This document shows positions 13,356-25,117 of a stretch of 64,000 nt of DNA, piece after piece (the first letter of the stretch is position 1; each line of letters begins with the position of its first letter). Source of the stretch: Helianthus annuus (Eukaryota; Streptophyta; Magnoliopsida; Asterales; Asteraceae); the NCBI RefSeq assembly GCF_002127325.2, contig NC_035438.2, positions 86,406,393 through 86,470,392 on the forward strand, written 5' to 3'. A model generated the notes under the pieces. That model did no database searches and had not been told where the DNA came from. It saw nothing but the letters and a program-made list of their open reading frames with translations. A program made the translations under genes and the position numbers.

Positions 13356-14107
13356 TGTTTTGGTCAAAAATTACCGAAGCAATTTAGTGATCAAATTAGT
13401 TAAGTGAGGTAGTGTGCTAGAAATGTGTGTTGAAAATATTCAATTTAAGTTATTTAATAAAACAGTTTCAGGATACGGCTCAGGATATAGAGCTGTATCT
13501 ATGATCAAACAATGAGCAAAAAATGTAAAGGGTGACACAGGATATACGAGGAAAGCCCTTGATCGATCTAGATCGCCGGCACAAAACCTCGGGAGCTGAC
13601 AATCGCAGCTGCCTTGTTCTTCAATTACTTCAAATATCAGGATACAGTGCAGGATGTGGTATGGATCAACTAGGTGTTACAAGGTAATTCGAATACAAGT
13701 GTTTGTGTATAGTGTTTGCAGTGAGCTTGAGAGCAAAAGTGTTCGAAAGTGTGTGTGTGAGTTGCGTGCCTTAATTTGATCCAGCCCCATCTATTTATAG
13801 TAAAAGAAATGCAGCAAACTATCCTAAATAACTGAGATCCGGCGAATATTCCCCATTCGAACGTTGTAGACCTGGTCTTTCAAGTTCAACGTCTCTCACA
13901 TAACAGATACGCCCGAGTCTTGAGGAGAAGAAGTCCATCTGACCGTTAGTAACCCACAGCATCTAACCTGCACGTGGTTAATTTAGTTAACCCCAGAATA
14001 TCGCCCAGGATGTTAGCAATATCCTAATCCAGTATCCTGATCACAAGCAAAAAACCAAAAGTAGGATATTAGTCAGGATATGTACGCTCAGAAAATGACC
14101 CATAACA
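13356..14107 (-). repeat. 5' LTR of element C
   Basis: A 752-bp LTR with TG...CA ends (minus strand TGTTATGGG to GACCAAAACA). A TATA box, CTATAAATAG on the minus strand, is at 13791-13800. Its last 20 bases resemble the LTR ends of X and B, showing relatedness. Confidence 0.85.
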
Positions 14108-15450
14108 GTACAGATACGAAGTTGACCACGGGTTCGTGCCCAGGAGACACGGGGTTTTGTGAGGCCCTCTGCTGACACTTGCAATTAATGAAGGAAGAGA
14201 AAAAGGCTGGCCATAGGGCATGCCTAGCGGGCACGGGGCCGTGGCCAGAGTACTGTGCAGGCTATAAGTAGGGGTGCTTGGTTCACTTGAAAGGGATCCC
14301 TTGGCAAACCACTACTTTGCCACCACTCCACCACCAGTACAAGACCAACACCCACCACCATCATCCATCATCCATCATCCATCTTTAGAGTGTGTAGTAG
14401 TCTCGGGATCCAAGATTGATTGTAAGGGTTCTTGCCAATCAAAGGCCATGTTTGGTTAAGCCTCTTACATCACTTGGTGAAGACAAATCTTATATGTATT
14501 ATTTTTGATTTTTAATCTTTTGGCACTTTTTATTTGGGTATGTATTAATGACTTTAATAACTACTTTCTTATCTTGAAGGTTTCTTATCATTTTTCCGTG
14601 GTGTCTTGAGGTTACTTTACTGTCTATATAAAGTAAAAGATTGCATCATTCATGTCTTTACGGTCTATATAAAGGCATGTTGACTACCTGGTCGGGTGTT
14701 ATTGGAATGGTTTGGTAATGTTCTTGCCTTGTTCAGTGTATATATCCTGCAAGGACCTGGTTCAAGCTTACTAGGGCCTCCTTCAATACGCACTAGTATT
14801 GGATGGCGGGGGTGTGAATCGCTAGAACCCCTCACATGTAGACTACTATTAATACTTTAAACCGGCTTCTTGGAATTGTATCCTTGCTGACTCAAACCAC
14901 TTAGCCGAGGGTAACGTCACCTTCAAAAGAGGTGCCTACCATTTTTCGCATTAATAATTTACTTAATTATCTTTCAATATTCCGACCCTTTGGGATTGTA
15001 TCCCTGCTGACTAAAACCACTGGGTTGAGGGTAACGTCACCTTCAAAAGAGGGGCCTACTACTATAACTAAGGTAATCTCTTAAAATGTCCGAAAGTGCG
15101 AAAATCATCAAAGGATACATTAAAGATGAGTCGGATCCAAGTGATTCTATCTTGTCTATCTGTTTTTATTTTATTTATATTTGCATTTTTAGTTTTTATT
15201 TTATGTTTCAAAACTTTTCTAAAAAAAATTAGATTAGTTAGACGTTGAGGATAAACCGGTACTAAAAGCTCTTGTGTCCTTGGACGACCTCGGTATCTTA
15301 CCAACGCTATACTACGCTCACGATGGGTGCACATGCCCAAGTGTGTGTTTAGTGTTAGTAGAATATCATGTTTTATAAATTTAAGACTTAAGTAATGCGT
15401 AAAATAGGCTCAAAATATTAATAAAATCATATCACACTTCGCACACACCA
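14108..15450 (+). repeat. 5' LTR of D, partial
   Basis: Matches 25522-26872 of the 3' LTR, with scattered substitutions and small indels. The TATA box is altered (TATAAGTA near 14265, against TATAAATA in the 3' copy). It includes two diverged copies of an ~85-bp unit at about 14862-14945 and 14985-15065. Ends CACACACCA before the primer site. Confidence 0.85.
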
Positions 15451-15456
15451 AGTTTT

Positions 15457-15474
15457 TGGCGCCGTTGCCGGGGA
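15457..15474 (+). other. primer binding site of D
   Basis: TGGCGCCGTTGCCGGGGA lies six bases after the LTR end. This is the usual Athila-type primer site. Confidence 0.85.
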
Positions 15475-15846
15475 CACAAGGCTTTTAAGAAAGCTTAAAA
15501 TCGACGGACTAATCATTTTTCAAAACCTTTTCAAAACTGCACGCACATTTTTCTTTACAAGTTTTTGCATTACAGTAGTCTGAACACGGGGTCGTGCTCA
15601 GTGAACACGCTCCGTGCGGCACAAAAACACCAAAACATTTTTCAAACACCCAGATACAGAGTCTGAACCCGGGTTGTGCTCACTGAACACAAGGCCGTGC
15701 TACATAAAAACCAGTAACATTTTTTCAAACGCCCAGATACAGAATCTGACCACGGGCTATGCTCGCTGACCACGGGGCCGTGGTGAGCCTCTGTTTCAGT
15801 TTTTAACTTTGTTTTCTGGTCCCGATACTTTCTTGTGATCTGCTGA
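15475..15846 (+). other. leader of D with paired CACGGGGCCGTG-like motifs
   Basis: Noncoding leader between primer site and first frame. Three pairs of degenerate palindromic motifs (near 15587-15619, 15665-15702 and 15749-15785) are the only structure I see; similar pairs recur in the other noncoding parts of D. Confidence 0.6.
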
Positions 15847-16485
15847 GTGATTCTTATGGATCAATACTCAGGAGGTTACAATTACTACTATGAAGAGGAT
15901 GATTATGAAGAAGAACATTGTACCATTTGTGGTAATCCTCACTCGGTACAATATTGTGACCTTTTCGAGCCATCCACCTCATACACATACCACGAAGAAC
16001 CAAGGTATGAACCCTCTACGTTATACTCATACCTTGAGGAACTAAGGTATAAATCATCTCCATCATATGCTCACTATGAGGAACAATGGTATGAACCATC
16101 TACCTCATATGGGTATTATGAAGGACCAAGGTTTGAACTTCCGCACTTAAGCTTTTGGGACACTTATCCCGCTCAATTTGACGAACCACCAACTATCCTC
16201 CCCGAAGCCGAAAGAATAATACAACACCTCAAAGATATCGAACACTATATAAAAGAAGCCCGCGCGAGGGAAGAGGTAGTTTGTACTAAAGAAGTAATAA
16301 TAGAAGAGGTAAAAGTGGAAGAACAAGTAAATGAAAAACCGACGCATGAACCAAACAACAAAAGGGGTAAGTCCGACAACGCTAATTTTCAAAAAGAGTC
16401 AATTTTTCAAGAAATTAATCTCTTAACACCTTCTTTCGAAAACCATTGTTTGGTACCTCCTCATGCTAAGTTTTTAAAGAGTTAA
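15847..16485 (+). pseudogene. gag: Gag remnant of D with zinc-knuckle-like motif
   Basis: The frame encodes a Tyr/Glu-rich N-terminus, a CTICGNPHSVQYC knuckle (the Athila Gag form C-x2-C-GxPH-x4-C), then four imperfect repeats of about 17 residues around EEPRYEPSTxYxY, and a basic tail. The Gag core domain normally upstream of the knuckle is absent, so this is a deletion derivative or a changed protein. The tyrosine repeats are unusual for Gag. Confidence 0.55.
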
Positions 16486-16508
16486 ATACTAACATTAAAA
16501 TTGACAAA

Positions 16509-16808
16509 ATGGTAAATATTAAGTTAACAAACGATCAAACTATGCTAATAAAAGATAACCCATTTGAAATTAACATTACACCGGTTCCATGTTTCTTTCA
16601 AAACTCCTTTATTAGTAATATTACAATTGATAAAGATCTTTGTGTTAATATAATGCCAAACTACATTTTTGAAAAGTTAAGTATTAGTGATTTTTCTCCA
16701 CTTCAAATACCCATTTTTCTTTCTAATCGGAAAATAATAAAGCCAATGGGAGTAGTTGAGGATGTGTTAGTGCAAACAAATCAAACGGTAGTCCCAACGA
16801 CTTCGTAA
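16509..16808 (+). pseudogene. pol: protease remnant of D
   Basis: Aligns to the Athila retropepsin through DKDLCVNIMPNYIFEKL, where intact relatives read D-L-G-A-S-V-N-L-M-P. The Asp is kept but Gly and Ser of the active loop are lost, so it cannot work. The flap region with IKPMGVVEDVLVQ is still readable. Ends at TAA 16806-16808. Confidence 0.6.
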
Positions 16809-16846
16809 ATCTTGATGATGATCCACTTATGCTGGGATGACCCTTT

Positions 16847-17349
16847 GTGAAAACCCATCAAGCTTTGATCAGTCGGAAGCAAAATAAGCTACCCATTGAA
16901 TTAGGGGCCGACAAAAAGTATGTCGATCTTGACCAATCAATGAAATATCCAATTGGCAATGACGACCCCCTAATTGAAGATGAAGATGAACCACCCGATA
17001 CGGAAGATGAAATCGACCACTTTGTCGAAGAAAAGGTCGCCATTCAACAGACCTTTTTGGTACTTGACCAAAATGAGCAACCGAATAAGGAGTCCCCTAA
17101 AGACCCACCACTTGACCTCAAAGAACTCCCAAAAGGTTTGGAATATGCTTTTTCTTGACAAGGATGGTAAGTTACCTGTAACTATTTCTTCAAAATTAAC
17201 TAGTTTAGAAAAACACAAAAACTCGATCGCATGGAAGCTTGTACATATTAAAGGAATAAGCCCTTCCATGGTGCACACACAAAAAATTAATGAATGATGA
17301 CTATAAATTGGTAAACAACAACAACGTTGAGTAAATCCAAATGTTCAAG
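16847..17349 (+). pseudogene. pol: pol linker and start of reverse transcriptase of D
   Basis: An acidic linker leads to LKELPKGLEYAF and, after a frame change near 17155, to LEKHKNSIAWKLVHIKGISPS, both recognisable from the region ahead of the Athila reverse transcriptase. The sequence is cut at 17354 by a solo LTR, and the domain resumes at 18660. Confidence 0.65.
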
Positions 17350-17354
17350 AAGTG

Positions 17355-18659
17355 TGTCGCAACCCCCGCCCTCTATCTATCCCGGGAACGGGCGGTCGCG
17401 GCCAGTTTTGGTGGTATCTGTTTTTATCCATTTTGGCAGCGGAATTTACATCAGGACCGTAGTTAGGAAATATTTTATCAGAGTAAAATACCACGCTTTT
17501 AATATATTAAACAAATGGGAAAATCCCAAGTTTCAATTAAACACATTTCCATAGGGATAAACCCTATTTTATTTAATAAAAACATCTATTTATTTTAGGT
17601 AACTTTATTACCACTTTTCCAAGCCTTCATTGTTGTCCAGCTGGCTTCTATTTGACTTTCACATTTTGTTACCTGAAACGCGTTTAAAAACATTTTGTCA
17701 GTGGGAAATACTGGTGAGTGAATCCCAGTTTAATCAAGTTTAAGTAAAAACCATTGTACAGTGTTGAGGGCGGTCGCGCAATTACATTTGTTTCCATCTA
17801 TTAAATTACCACCCACGGTACTCCTCGCAAGGTAGTAACAAATTTTGTATACAAAACCCCAACATACCGACGATAATTGTAGAATACAAATACTCGATCA
17901 CTGTTTAATGTAATGAAATTTAGGTGAGGTTTTGTAAAAAAGTTTGCAAAAAGGAGATTACTCACTTTGCTATCTTAGGTTTTCTGTAAGGATTTCCTGG
18001 TGATTATCTAGAATTTACACAAATGCACACGCGTTAGTATAATAACCCAATAGTTACATTATTAATACCCTCCCCGAGACGGCATTCCAACGACTACGTC
18101 GGGCAGAACCTCGACAGCCGTTACAGAACCCTGGATCAATCAAGCAGCGTATCTAATACTTAACCAGGGTTATGATACTTACAACGGAGCAGAACTTCGT
18201 TAATTAGGGGGGTATTATACCCGGAGATTATGCCTACTATGCAGCAACATTTGAGAAAGAAAGAGATTATGAACGATCGGAACTGAAGGCTGAGAGCCTC
18301 CATTTATAGGTTACTCTTCGCCTTCCCTCGCGGCCCACGTAAGACGTAGCCAAAGGCTATGCGGCCCGCGTAGTAGGGGTGTAGGGCCTAGCTTGGCCTA
18401 GTCAGCGTTATAGGGTCGACATGAACGGTGACACGTGGCAGCTCAGGGTGTCGCCCTAGTGACTGGCTGTCGCGGCCCGCGTAGGCAGTAGCCAAAGGCT
18501 ACGCACCCTGCTTGAGACCATTAAATCGTATTTTTAATTAATTTTAACAAAAATAAAGGTATTCGGGGCCCGTTTTCACATACGGGGTGTATTTTGGGAT
18601 GTGTGGGGACATTCTAATTATATTAGGGGTGTCGGAAAATATTTAGGAGGGTTGTTATA
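17355..18659 (-). mobile_element. solo LTR inserted in the reverse transcriptase of D
   Basis: A 1305-bp block is flanked by the perfect 5-bp repeat AAGTG (17350-17354 and 18660-18664). On the minus strand it begins TATAACAACCC and ends GGGTTGCGACA, so one end is CA and the other is TG mutated to TA. A TATAAAT box occurs on the minus strand near 18303-18310. There is no internal region, as expected after recombination between two LTRs. I cannot assign the parent family; it resembles Tekay-like LTRs. Confidence 0.75.
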
Positions 18660-19915
18660 AAGTGGTTAAAAACGAAGTCATCAAACTACTTGACGCCGGA
18701 CTTATATACCCAATTTCTGATAGCCCTTGGGTGAGTCCCGTCCAAGTAGTTCCCAAGAAAGGAGGTATGACGGTGGTCACTAATGAAAGAAATGAATTAG
18801 TACCAACAAGAACCGTCACCGGATGGAGAGTTTGTATAGATTATCGTCGATTAAATGAGGCAACAAGGAAAGATCATTTTCCCTTACATTTTATTGATCA
18901 AATGTTAGAAACATTATCCGGTCACAAATTTTATTGTTTTTTAGATGGTTTTTTAGGTTACTTTCAAATACCGATAGCTCCCGAAGACCAAGAAAAGACA
19001 ACATTTACATGCCCCTACGGAACTTTTTCTTATCGACGCATGCCTTTTGGTCTATGTAATGCCCCCGCAACTTTCCACCATTGCATGGTGGCCATCTTCC
19101 ATGACGTGGTAGAAAAGACTATGGAAGGCTTCATGGACGACTTTTCTCTCTTTGGAGATTCATACGACCAATGTCTCGATAACCTTGAACGAATGCTATC
19201 CCGATGTGAGGAAACTAACCTCGCCCTTAATCGGGAGAAATGCCATTTCATGGTAATGGAGGGAATAGTACTCTGTCACAAAATCTCAAGCAAAGGAATG
19301 GAGGTTGATCGGGCTAAAATAGACACCATCTCCTGATTACCACCCCCATCCTCCGTTAGAGCTATCAGAAGTTTCCTAGGGCATACCGGATTTTATAGAC
19401 GATTTATCAAAGACTTTTCTAAAATTTCAAGACCTCTAACAAAATTACTTGAAAAAGATGCACTATTCATCTTTGACAAGGATTGCAACCAAACATTTTT
19501 TATACTAAAAGAAATGCTAGTCACTGCACCAATCATGATAGCGCCTGATTGGAAATTACCTTTTGAAATCATGTGCAATGCAAGTGACTTTGCAGTTGGA
19601 GCTGTCTTGGGACAAAGAAAAGATAAGCATTTCACACAATATACTACGCAAGTAAAACACTTAACAATGCACAAGAAAATCACACAACAACTGAAAAAAG
19701 AATTACTAGCTGTAGTATTTGCTTTTGATAAATTCCGTTCTTATCTTGTCCTTTCTAAAACGATAGTTTATACAGACCATGCAGCCATTCGTTATCTCTT
19801 TAAAAAAGGATGCCAAACCGCGTTTAATCAGATGGATTCTACTCCTCCAAGAATTTGACATTGAAATAAAAGATAAAAGATGAGCATAAAACACCGCTGC
19901 AGATCATCTATCCCA
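18660..19915 (+). pseudogene. pol: reverse transcriptase and RNase H of D
   Basis: Readable motifs: VKNEVIKLLDAGLIYPISDS, WRVCIDYRRLNEAT, RRMPFGLCNAPATF, FMDDFSLFG at the catalytic site (relatives usually YMDD/FMDD; here kept) and GFYRRFIKDFSKISRPL. RNase H follows with LPFEIMCNASDFAVGAVLGQ, where the catalytic Asp has become Asn (relatives read CDASD). An in-frame TGA at 19334-19336, a frameshift near 19815 and further stops near 19880 inactivate it. Confidence 0.8.
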
Positions 19916-21290
19916 CTTGGAAGACCTAGCTTTGGAGGCAACTAGGGACGAGCTCATCAATGAAAAATTCCCAACGGAATCATTAGAAATGGTGGAATAC
20001 CGAGAAGAACAATGGTACGCCGACTACGCCAACTACCTAGCTAGTGAGATAGTCGCAAAAGGATGGTCACATCATCAAAGAAAAAAATTCTTTGCCGATG
20101 TAAAGCATTATTTTTGGGAAGATCCTTATCCTTTCAAAATGTATGTCGACCAACTTATCCGACGATGCGTACATGGTAGTGAAGCAAGAAAGATTCTCCG
20201 CCATTGTCATGAAGGTCCATACGGAGGACATCATGGAGCCGCTAGTACCGCATGAAAGGTATTTGATTCAGGATTCTATTGGCCAACCATTTATAAAGAC
20301 ACCCAAAGTCTTATCAAGACATGTGATGCATGCCAACGATCAGGTAATATTTCTTCCAAAACGAAATGCCACAAAATGGCATTCTTGTTTGTAAATTTTT
20401 TGATGTGTGGGGACTAGACTTTATGAGACCTTTCCCACCGTCAAAAGGAAACAAATATATACTTGTGGCAGTGGATTACTTGTCAAAATGGGCTGAAGCC
20501 GAAGCTCTTCCAACAAATGATGGGAGAGTCATGGTAAGATTCTTGAAACGACTATTTTCTCGTTTCGGAACTCCAAAAGCATTAATAAGTGATAGAGGTA
20601 CCCATTTTTGTAATCATCAACTTGAGAAAATTTTAACAGGATATGGGGTACATCACCGGATCTCAACCGCATATCACCCTCAAACAAATGGACAATCCAA
20701 AGTGACTAATCGAGGTTTAAAAAGAATACTTGAAAAAACCGTAGGACTAAATAAAAAACAATGGGCCGATAAATTAGATGACGCTTTATGGGCTTTTCAA
20801 ACCGCGTATAAAACAACAATAGGTACCACTCCATATAAGCTTGTCTATGGAAAAAGTTGTCATTTGCCAGTAGAAATAACACACAAAGCCTACTGGGCAT
20901 TAAAAAATGTAAACTTAGACATTGAAACCGCCAGAAAGAGTCAATTTTGTCAATTAAACGAATTAGACGAATTAAGGAATCAAGCATACTCTAACTATAA
21001 TTTATAAGGAAAGAATGAAAAACTTGCATGATAAACATATTAAACCTAATGAGTTTCGAGTAGGCGATCAGGTTCTATTGTTTAATTCACGACTTCGATT
21101 ATTTCCCAGAAAATTAAAGTCTAGGTGGTCGTGACCTTTTTCTATCACCCATATCTTTCCGCACAATGCAATTGAAATTAAATCTCGAAATGGGATTCCA
21201 TTCAAAGTCAACAGACAAAGGCTTAAGTATTATCAAGGATTCGTCAAGGAAGATGAGGAAGAGATCTCGCTGCAAGCGGACGAAGAATGA
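19916..21290 (+). pseudogene. pol: integrase of D
   Basis: The linker (ADHLSHLED) and zinc-binding part (RKILRHCHEGPYGGHHG) are followed by a core with [13 protein letters not shown] and ISDRGTHF. The third catalytic position reads NGQSKVTNR, with Lys where relatives have Glu, so the DDE triad is lost. The C-terminal part ([26 protein letters not shown]) continues in another frame to a stop at 21288-21290. At least three frame changes are visible. Confidence 0.8.
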
Positions 21291-22095
21291 TTAAACAAAG
21301 GTTTGTATACTAACATCATGTCTTGTAGGTAATGAACTTCAGGAAAGCTTCAAAAATCGGTAAGGTATCTAAACCAAGTTTCGGGAAACAGGTCACTCAC
21401 ACATGCACTATAAAAAAAATTTAGCCGCCCACGGGGCCGTGTCCAGCGGCCACGGGGGCGTGTCCGACTACTATCGGGAATAAAACCCCTTTGTCTTCTC
21501 ATTTTCTCATTTCACCACGACTTGTTTCCCTGAAAACTCTCTGGTTCCTCCACGATTCTCTGCAGATTTTTATGTTTTTCTTCCGTTCAACATCAACTAG
21601 GTATGATTCTATCATCTTCTATAGTTAGTTTAATAATTTGCATGTAGATTAACATAAAAAATTTGGGGAAAAATCTAGGGTTCTTGAACTTGAACCAAGC
21701 AAAACCTCAAATTTTTGCTTAGATCTAGTAGTATTAGTATAGATGCATGAAATCAACCATTATTGTTCGCAGATTTGCAAGATTTCAAGTATAAACCACA
21801 AACCCTTATTTTTGAACCGAAAAAGTTAAAATTGATGGGGTGAACGGTTTGTTTTTGGAAAAAACGGCACTTGGGGTTTCATTTTCGGGGAAAACTGCCC
21901 CTACTCAACCAAAAATTTTCAAGTTTTCGAAACTGGGTCGAAAAATGAAGATTTGGGGAAACAGAACCCTGACCACGGCTTAGCTGAACACGGGGTGTGG
22001 CCAGTGGCCACGGGGCCGTGTCCAGCCTCCTGTTTTCAGTTTTCTTTGGAATTTTATCTTAACATGCTGATTGTTTTATGGTTTTCTTTTGCAGA
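21291..22095 (+). other. leader and intron of the env-like gene of D
   Basis: Noncoding apart from spurious frames. A short exon could end at 21600 before donor GTATGA, and TTTTCTTTTGCAG at 22082-22094 is a good acceptor just before the ATG at 22096. Paired CACGGGGCCGTG motifs lie at about 21430-21463 and 21971-22020. Confidence 0.5.
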
Positions 22096-23242
22096 GATGG
22101 CCAGCAAGTTCACCAGGTTCAAGTTAACAGAATGGGACTACCAAGCCCGCTATGACACACTTCAAACAAGGCCCGAAAAAACACCAAAACAAGCATGTCT
22201 CGAAACCTTGGAAGCCGTGGGGTAACTGGACCGCTACAACACACTAGTCACGGGACCACTATGGGTGGTCCTCCACACAAGACTCCATGCAGTTCATGAA
22301 TATAGCATGGAGTTTTACGATACCTTCGCGTTCAAATCAAAAGCCGAACCATTTGACGAAGAAGGGGTTCAATTCAGATGTGCGGGTGAGGTGCTTTCAA
22401 TTTCCATCGCACAGTTTGCAGTAAATGTGGGTCTCTTCACCAAAGAAGAGTCCGGTGAAGAAGAGAACACGGGTGGTCTCCGTGAGCTCCCAAACAACAT
22501 GCGCCAAACGGCATGGGCTCAAATCAGAGAAGGGTCGTATGATCCAAGTGTCACAAAGAGCTCTAAGTTGCGGGACCCCCTCTACCGCTACATTTATCGG
22601 GTCCTTAGTAACTCCCTAAGTCAAAGGCGTGATAGCACTGGTGTGGTCAACCTATGTGATCTTACTGTCCTGTATTGCATCCACAACCGCATTCCTCTCG
22701 ATGTCACTCACCTACTCCTAAGGAACATGGATCTGAATCAGTTAGCTTCCTCCCAGACACCAATCTTCTTCGGGGGATGGATCTACCGCCTCTACAAGAC
22801 CTATGTTTAACGCATGCCAAAATCGTTCCGTAAGGGTCCATGGTCGGGGAAGGTAGATCTCACCCAATGCCGCTCAATGGGAATCATCCACGAGATGGGT
22901 GATGGGACACTTCGCTTCCAAACCACTCAAGGACACGTTTGGAACCTGGAGGAAGCCCTCGTCCTACACGCCAACCCAAACCGTCCTCCTCCCCAGTATC
23001 AAAACTACCAAACGGGTTCCTCCTCTCAAGGGGGTGGTTTTCCTAATTTTCAAAGTTTACATGATCTTTTGCAGGAAAACTTACTGTGCACCCGCAACAC
23101 ATACAATATGGCTAGCAATACCTTTACCCAGGTCGGAGCTGTGGAGCGCACCACCTCCTCTATGCAAGATGACATCACGTACATCTGGGGCCATATGGTG
23201 TATCGAGGAGAGGAGGGTGATGATGACGAGGATATGGATTGA
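22096..23242 (+). pseudogene. env-like third gene of D (Athila ORF family)
   Basis: Starting at ATG 22096 (MASKFTRFKLTEWDYQARYD), the frame runs to 23242 with two in-frame TAA stops, at 22223-22225 and 22808-22810. The central region (FRCAGEVLSISIAQFAVNVG, REGSYDPSVTKSSKLRDP, RRDSTGVVNLCDL) matches what I know as the plant Athila-type 'putative plant transposon protein'. The C-terminal third is Gln/Gly-rich with an acidic tail. I see no clear signal peptide or membrane span, so 'env-like' reflects position only. Confidence 0.65.
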
Positions 23243-25117
23243 GCAAAGGCGATGGAGGTGATATGGTGTGGTGACGGATGCGGTATTCCAGGTTAACCCT
23301 TTCCCACGAACAATTTCTGGCCTGCGTGCCATGGTTTGAACAATTTACTTTCCTAGACAATTTTTATTTTCTGCATTTTGTTTTCTTTTTATATGTGTGA
23401 TGACGGATGATGAACTTTGGTAAATTAGGATGTTTGTTATGTTATGTATGGTGTAGTGTTCAGCAAAACAGGTACACAGGAAGCTTGGATACAATAAGCA
23501 TTAGTGCTATATAGGCCCGGAAACCCGAATCCAAAAGCCGAAACCTATTAATCATCAATTGCAGACTGTCACCACGGGGCCGTGCTCAGTGACCACGCCC
23601 CCGTGCCCACACCCCTGACCTGCTGTTTTTTCTGAACCATGCCCACCATGGGGTCGTGGCCACTAGGCACACCCCGTGGCCAAGTTTCTGTAAGTTGGTG
23701 TTACTGGCACTCTGACCATGGGGCAGTGCTCAGCCAGCACGTGGCCGTGGCCAGGTGCCCAGTAACACCAAATCTTGTTTTTCAACACCTTTTAACACAT
23801 TTAATCTACCTAAAAACCTATTTTTGGGACACATTGAGGACAATGTGTAATTTAAGTGTGGGGGGATGCTAAAACCTTGAATCTTGCAAGTCCTAATAAC
23901 AAGCCTTACACAAAACTTTGTTGGAACCACTAACCACCCCAAATTTTTGTTCAAAAAATGTTTTTATTTTTTTTACTTATCTTGTTTTAATTCGGGAATA
24001 ACAAGTTCTAAAAAGGTTATATTTTTACAAATTTACAACCGATAGCGTCGTGATAAAAAAAGAACCAAATAAGAAAATTATGAAAAGGCATGACAAATCT
24101 AATTAAAATTTGATTATATATACTTGATCACATTATAAACCCATTCCCACAACAAGTGAGTTTTGAGCCTTTATTGAGCAGACAAGCATATATCTTTAAA
24201 CTAAATGCTCATTTTTCGTTTCTTGTGTGAATAGTCGCTTGGTTCTTAAGACTCTAGAACTTGCCACGATGATACATTCCCGGTCCTTACCAACTTGAAC
24301 CCAAGTAAGTAAATGATAGAGGCATTAGGACTAACCCTTTTTTCCTTTCAACACCATTATTTTTCATCTTTTTCATCACCTACCCAAAAAAATCCCCCTA
24401 GTTAACCCCTTTGAGCCTAAACATTTTCATTTCAAAACCCACAAACAAACACCCCTTACCCACCAAAACCTTTTTCTTTTAAAACCCCCTTGTTTTAGTA
24501 AAAAGCTCGGTTATCTTGTGAGGTGAAAAAAATGAAAGTCTTGCAATAAACAAACAAGTTCCTCAAAGAAACCTTGTTTGAATATGCTCAGTTTGAATAA
24601 AAGTCATAAAAAAAAAGTTTTACGACAACCGACGCTTTTTACGATTTTAGCCATTTTACTAACCACTAACCAAGCCACCTACCTTTAGCCCAAGCCTAAA
24701 CCTTCCCCAAAGTCCTCTTGATATTTACGATGGTTTATAGTTAAAAAGGGGGAGGTTTGGTCGCTTAGCAAGCACATGGTAGAAATAATTTCCATGCCGG
24801 TCCCGAGTGCTTTACAAAAATACATCTTCGGCCGAGTGTTGAGTGATCTCCCGTGAGGTATGTGAACTTGTATATAAATGGAATTTTAAAGAGGCATGTT
24901 ATGCCCAAATAAATAATTTTTCTTATAAACCGTTCTAAATAAATCATGACGGATAGGATTGTAAATAAAATAAAAATAAATCTCAACAAAGATCTTGGAT
25001 TCCCGACACTCAAGATAAGCCCAAAAACTTCTCCTCTACCTCTTCCATTTGGGTGTGTAAGTCATATATTAAAGAGTTTTGCTTGAGGACAGGCAAAGAT
25101 TCAAGTGTGGGGGTATT
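23243..25117 (+). other. 3' spacer of D with motif pairs and polypurine tract
   Basis: Noncoding. It carries three motif pairs (about 23573-23610, 23643-23690 and 23717-23755), AT-rich stretches and, at 25103-25113, the purine tract AAGTGTGGGGG that primes plus-strand synthesis just before the LTR. A similar AAGTGTGGGGGG lies at 23853-23864, which could be an older or second tract. Confidence 0.6.

Larger units (their letters stand above)
9560..14107 (-). mobile_element. Tat-lineage Ty3/Gypsy element C, 5' part
   Basis: On the minus strand the order is 5' LTR (14107-13356), primer site (13352-13336), gag, protease, shortened reverse transcriptase, RNase H and second RNase H, cut at 9560 by element B. 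Integrase and 3' LTR must lie beyond the left edge. It belongs to a different subfamily from X: the LTR starts TGTTATGGG, not TGTTAGGG, although the LTR ends are alike. C sits in the 5' LTR of D, with GTACA (14108-14112) as the expected target duplication; the same GTACA occurs uninterrupted at 25522-25526. Confidence 0.85.

Noticed and set aside
14274..14459. 60-codon frame in the D LTR, also at 25692-25874
   Set aside because: It starts just after the TATA box in both LTRs and shares its C-terminus, but the N-terminal parts differ by frameshift and the sequence is low-complexity CACCACCAT; more likely leader RNA.
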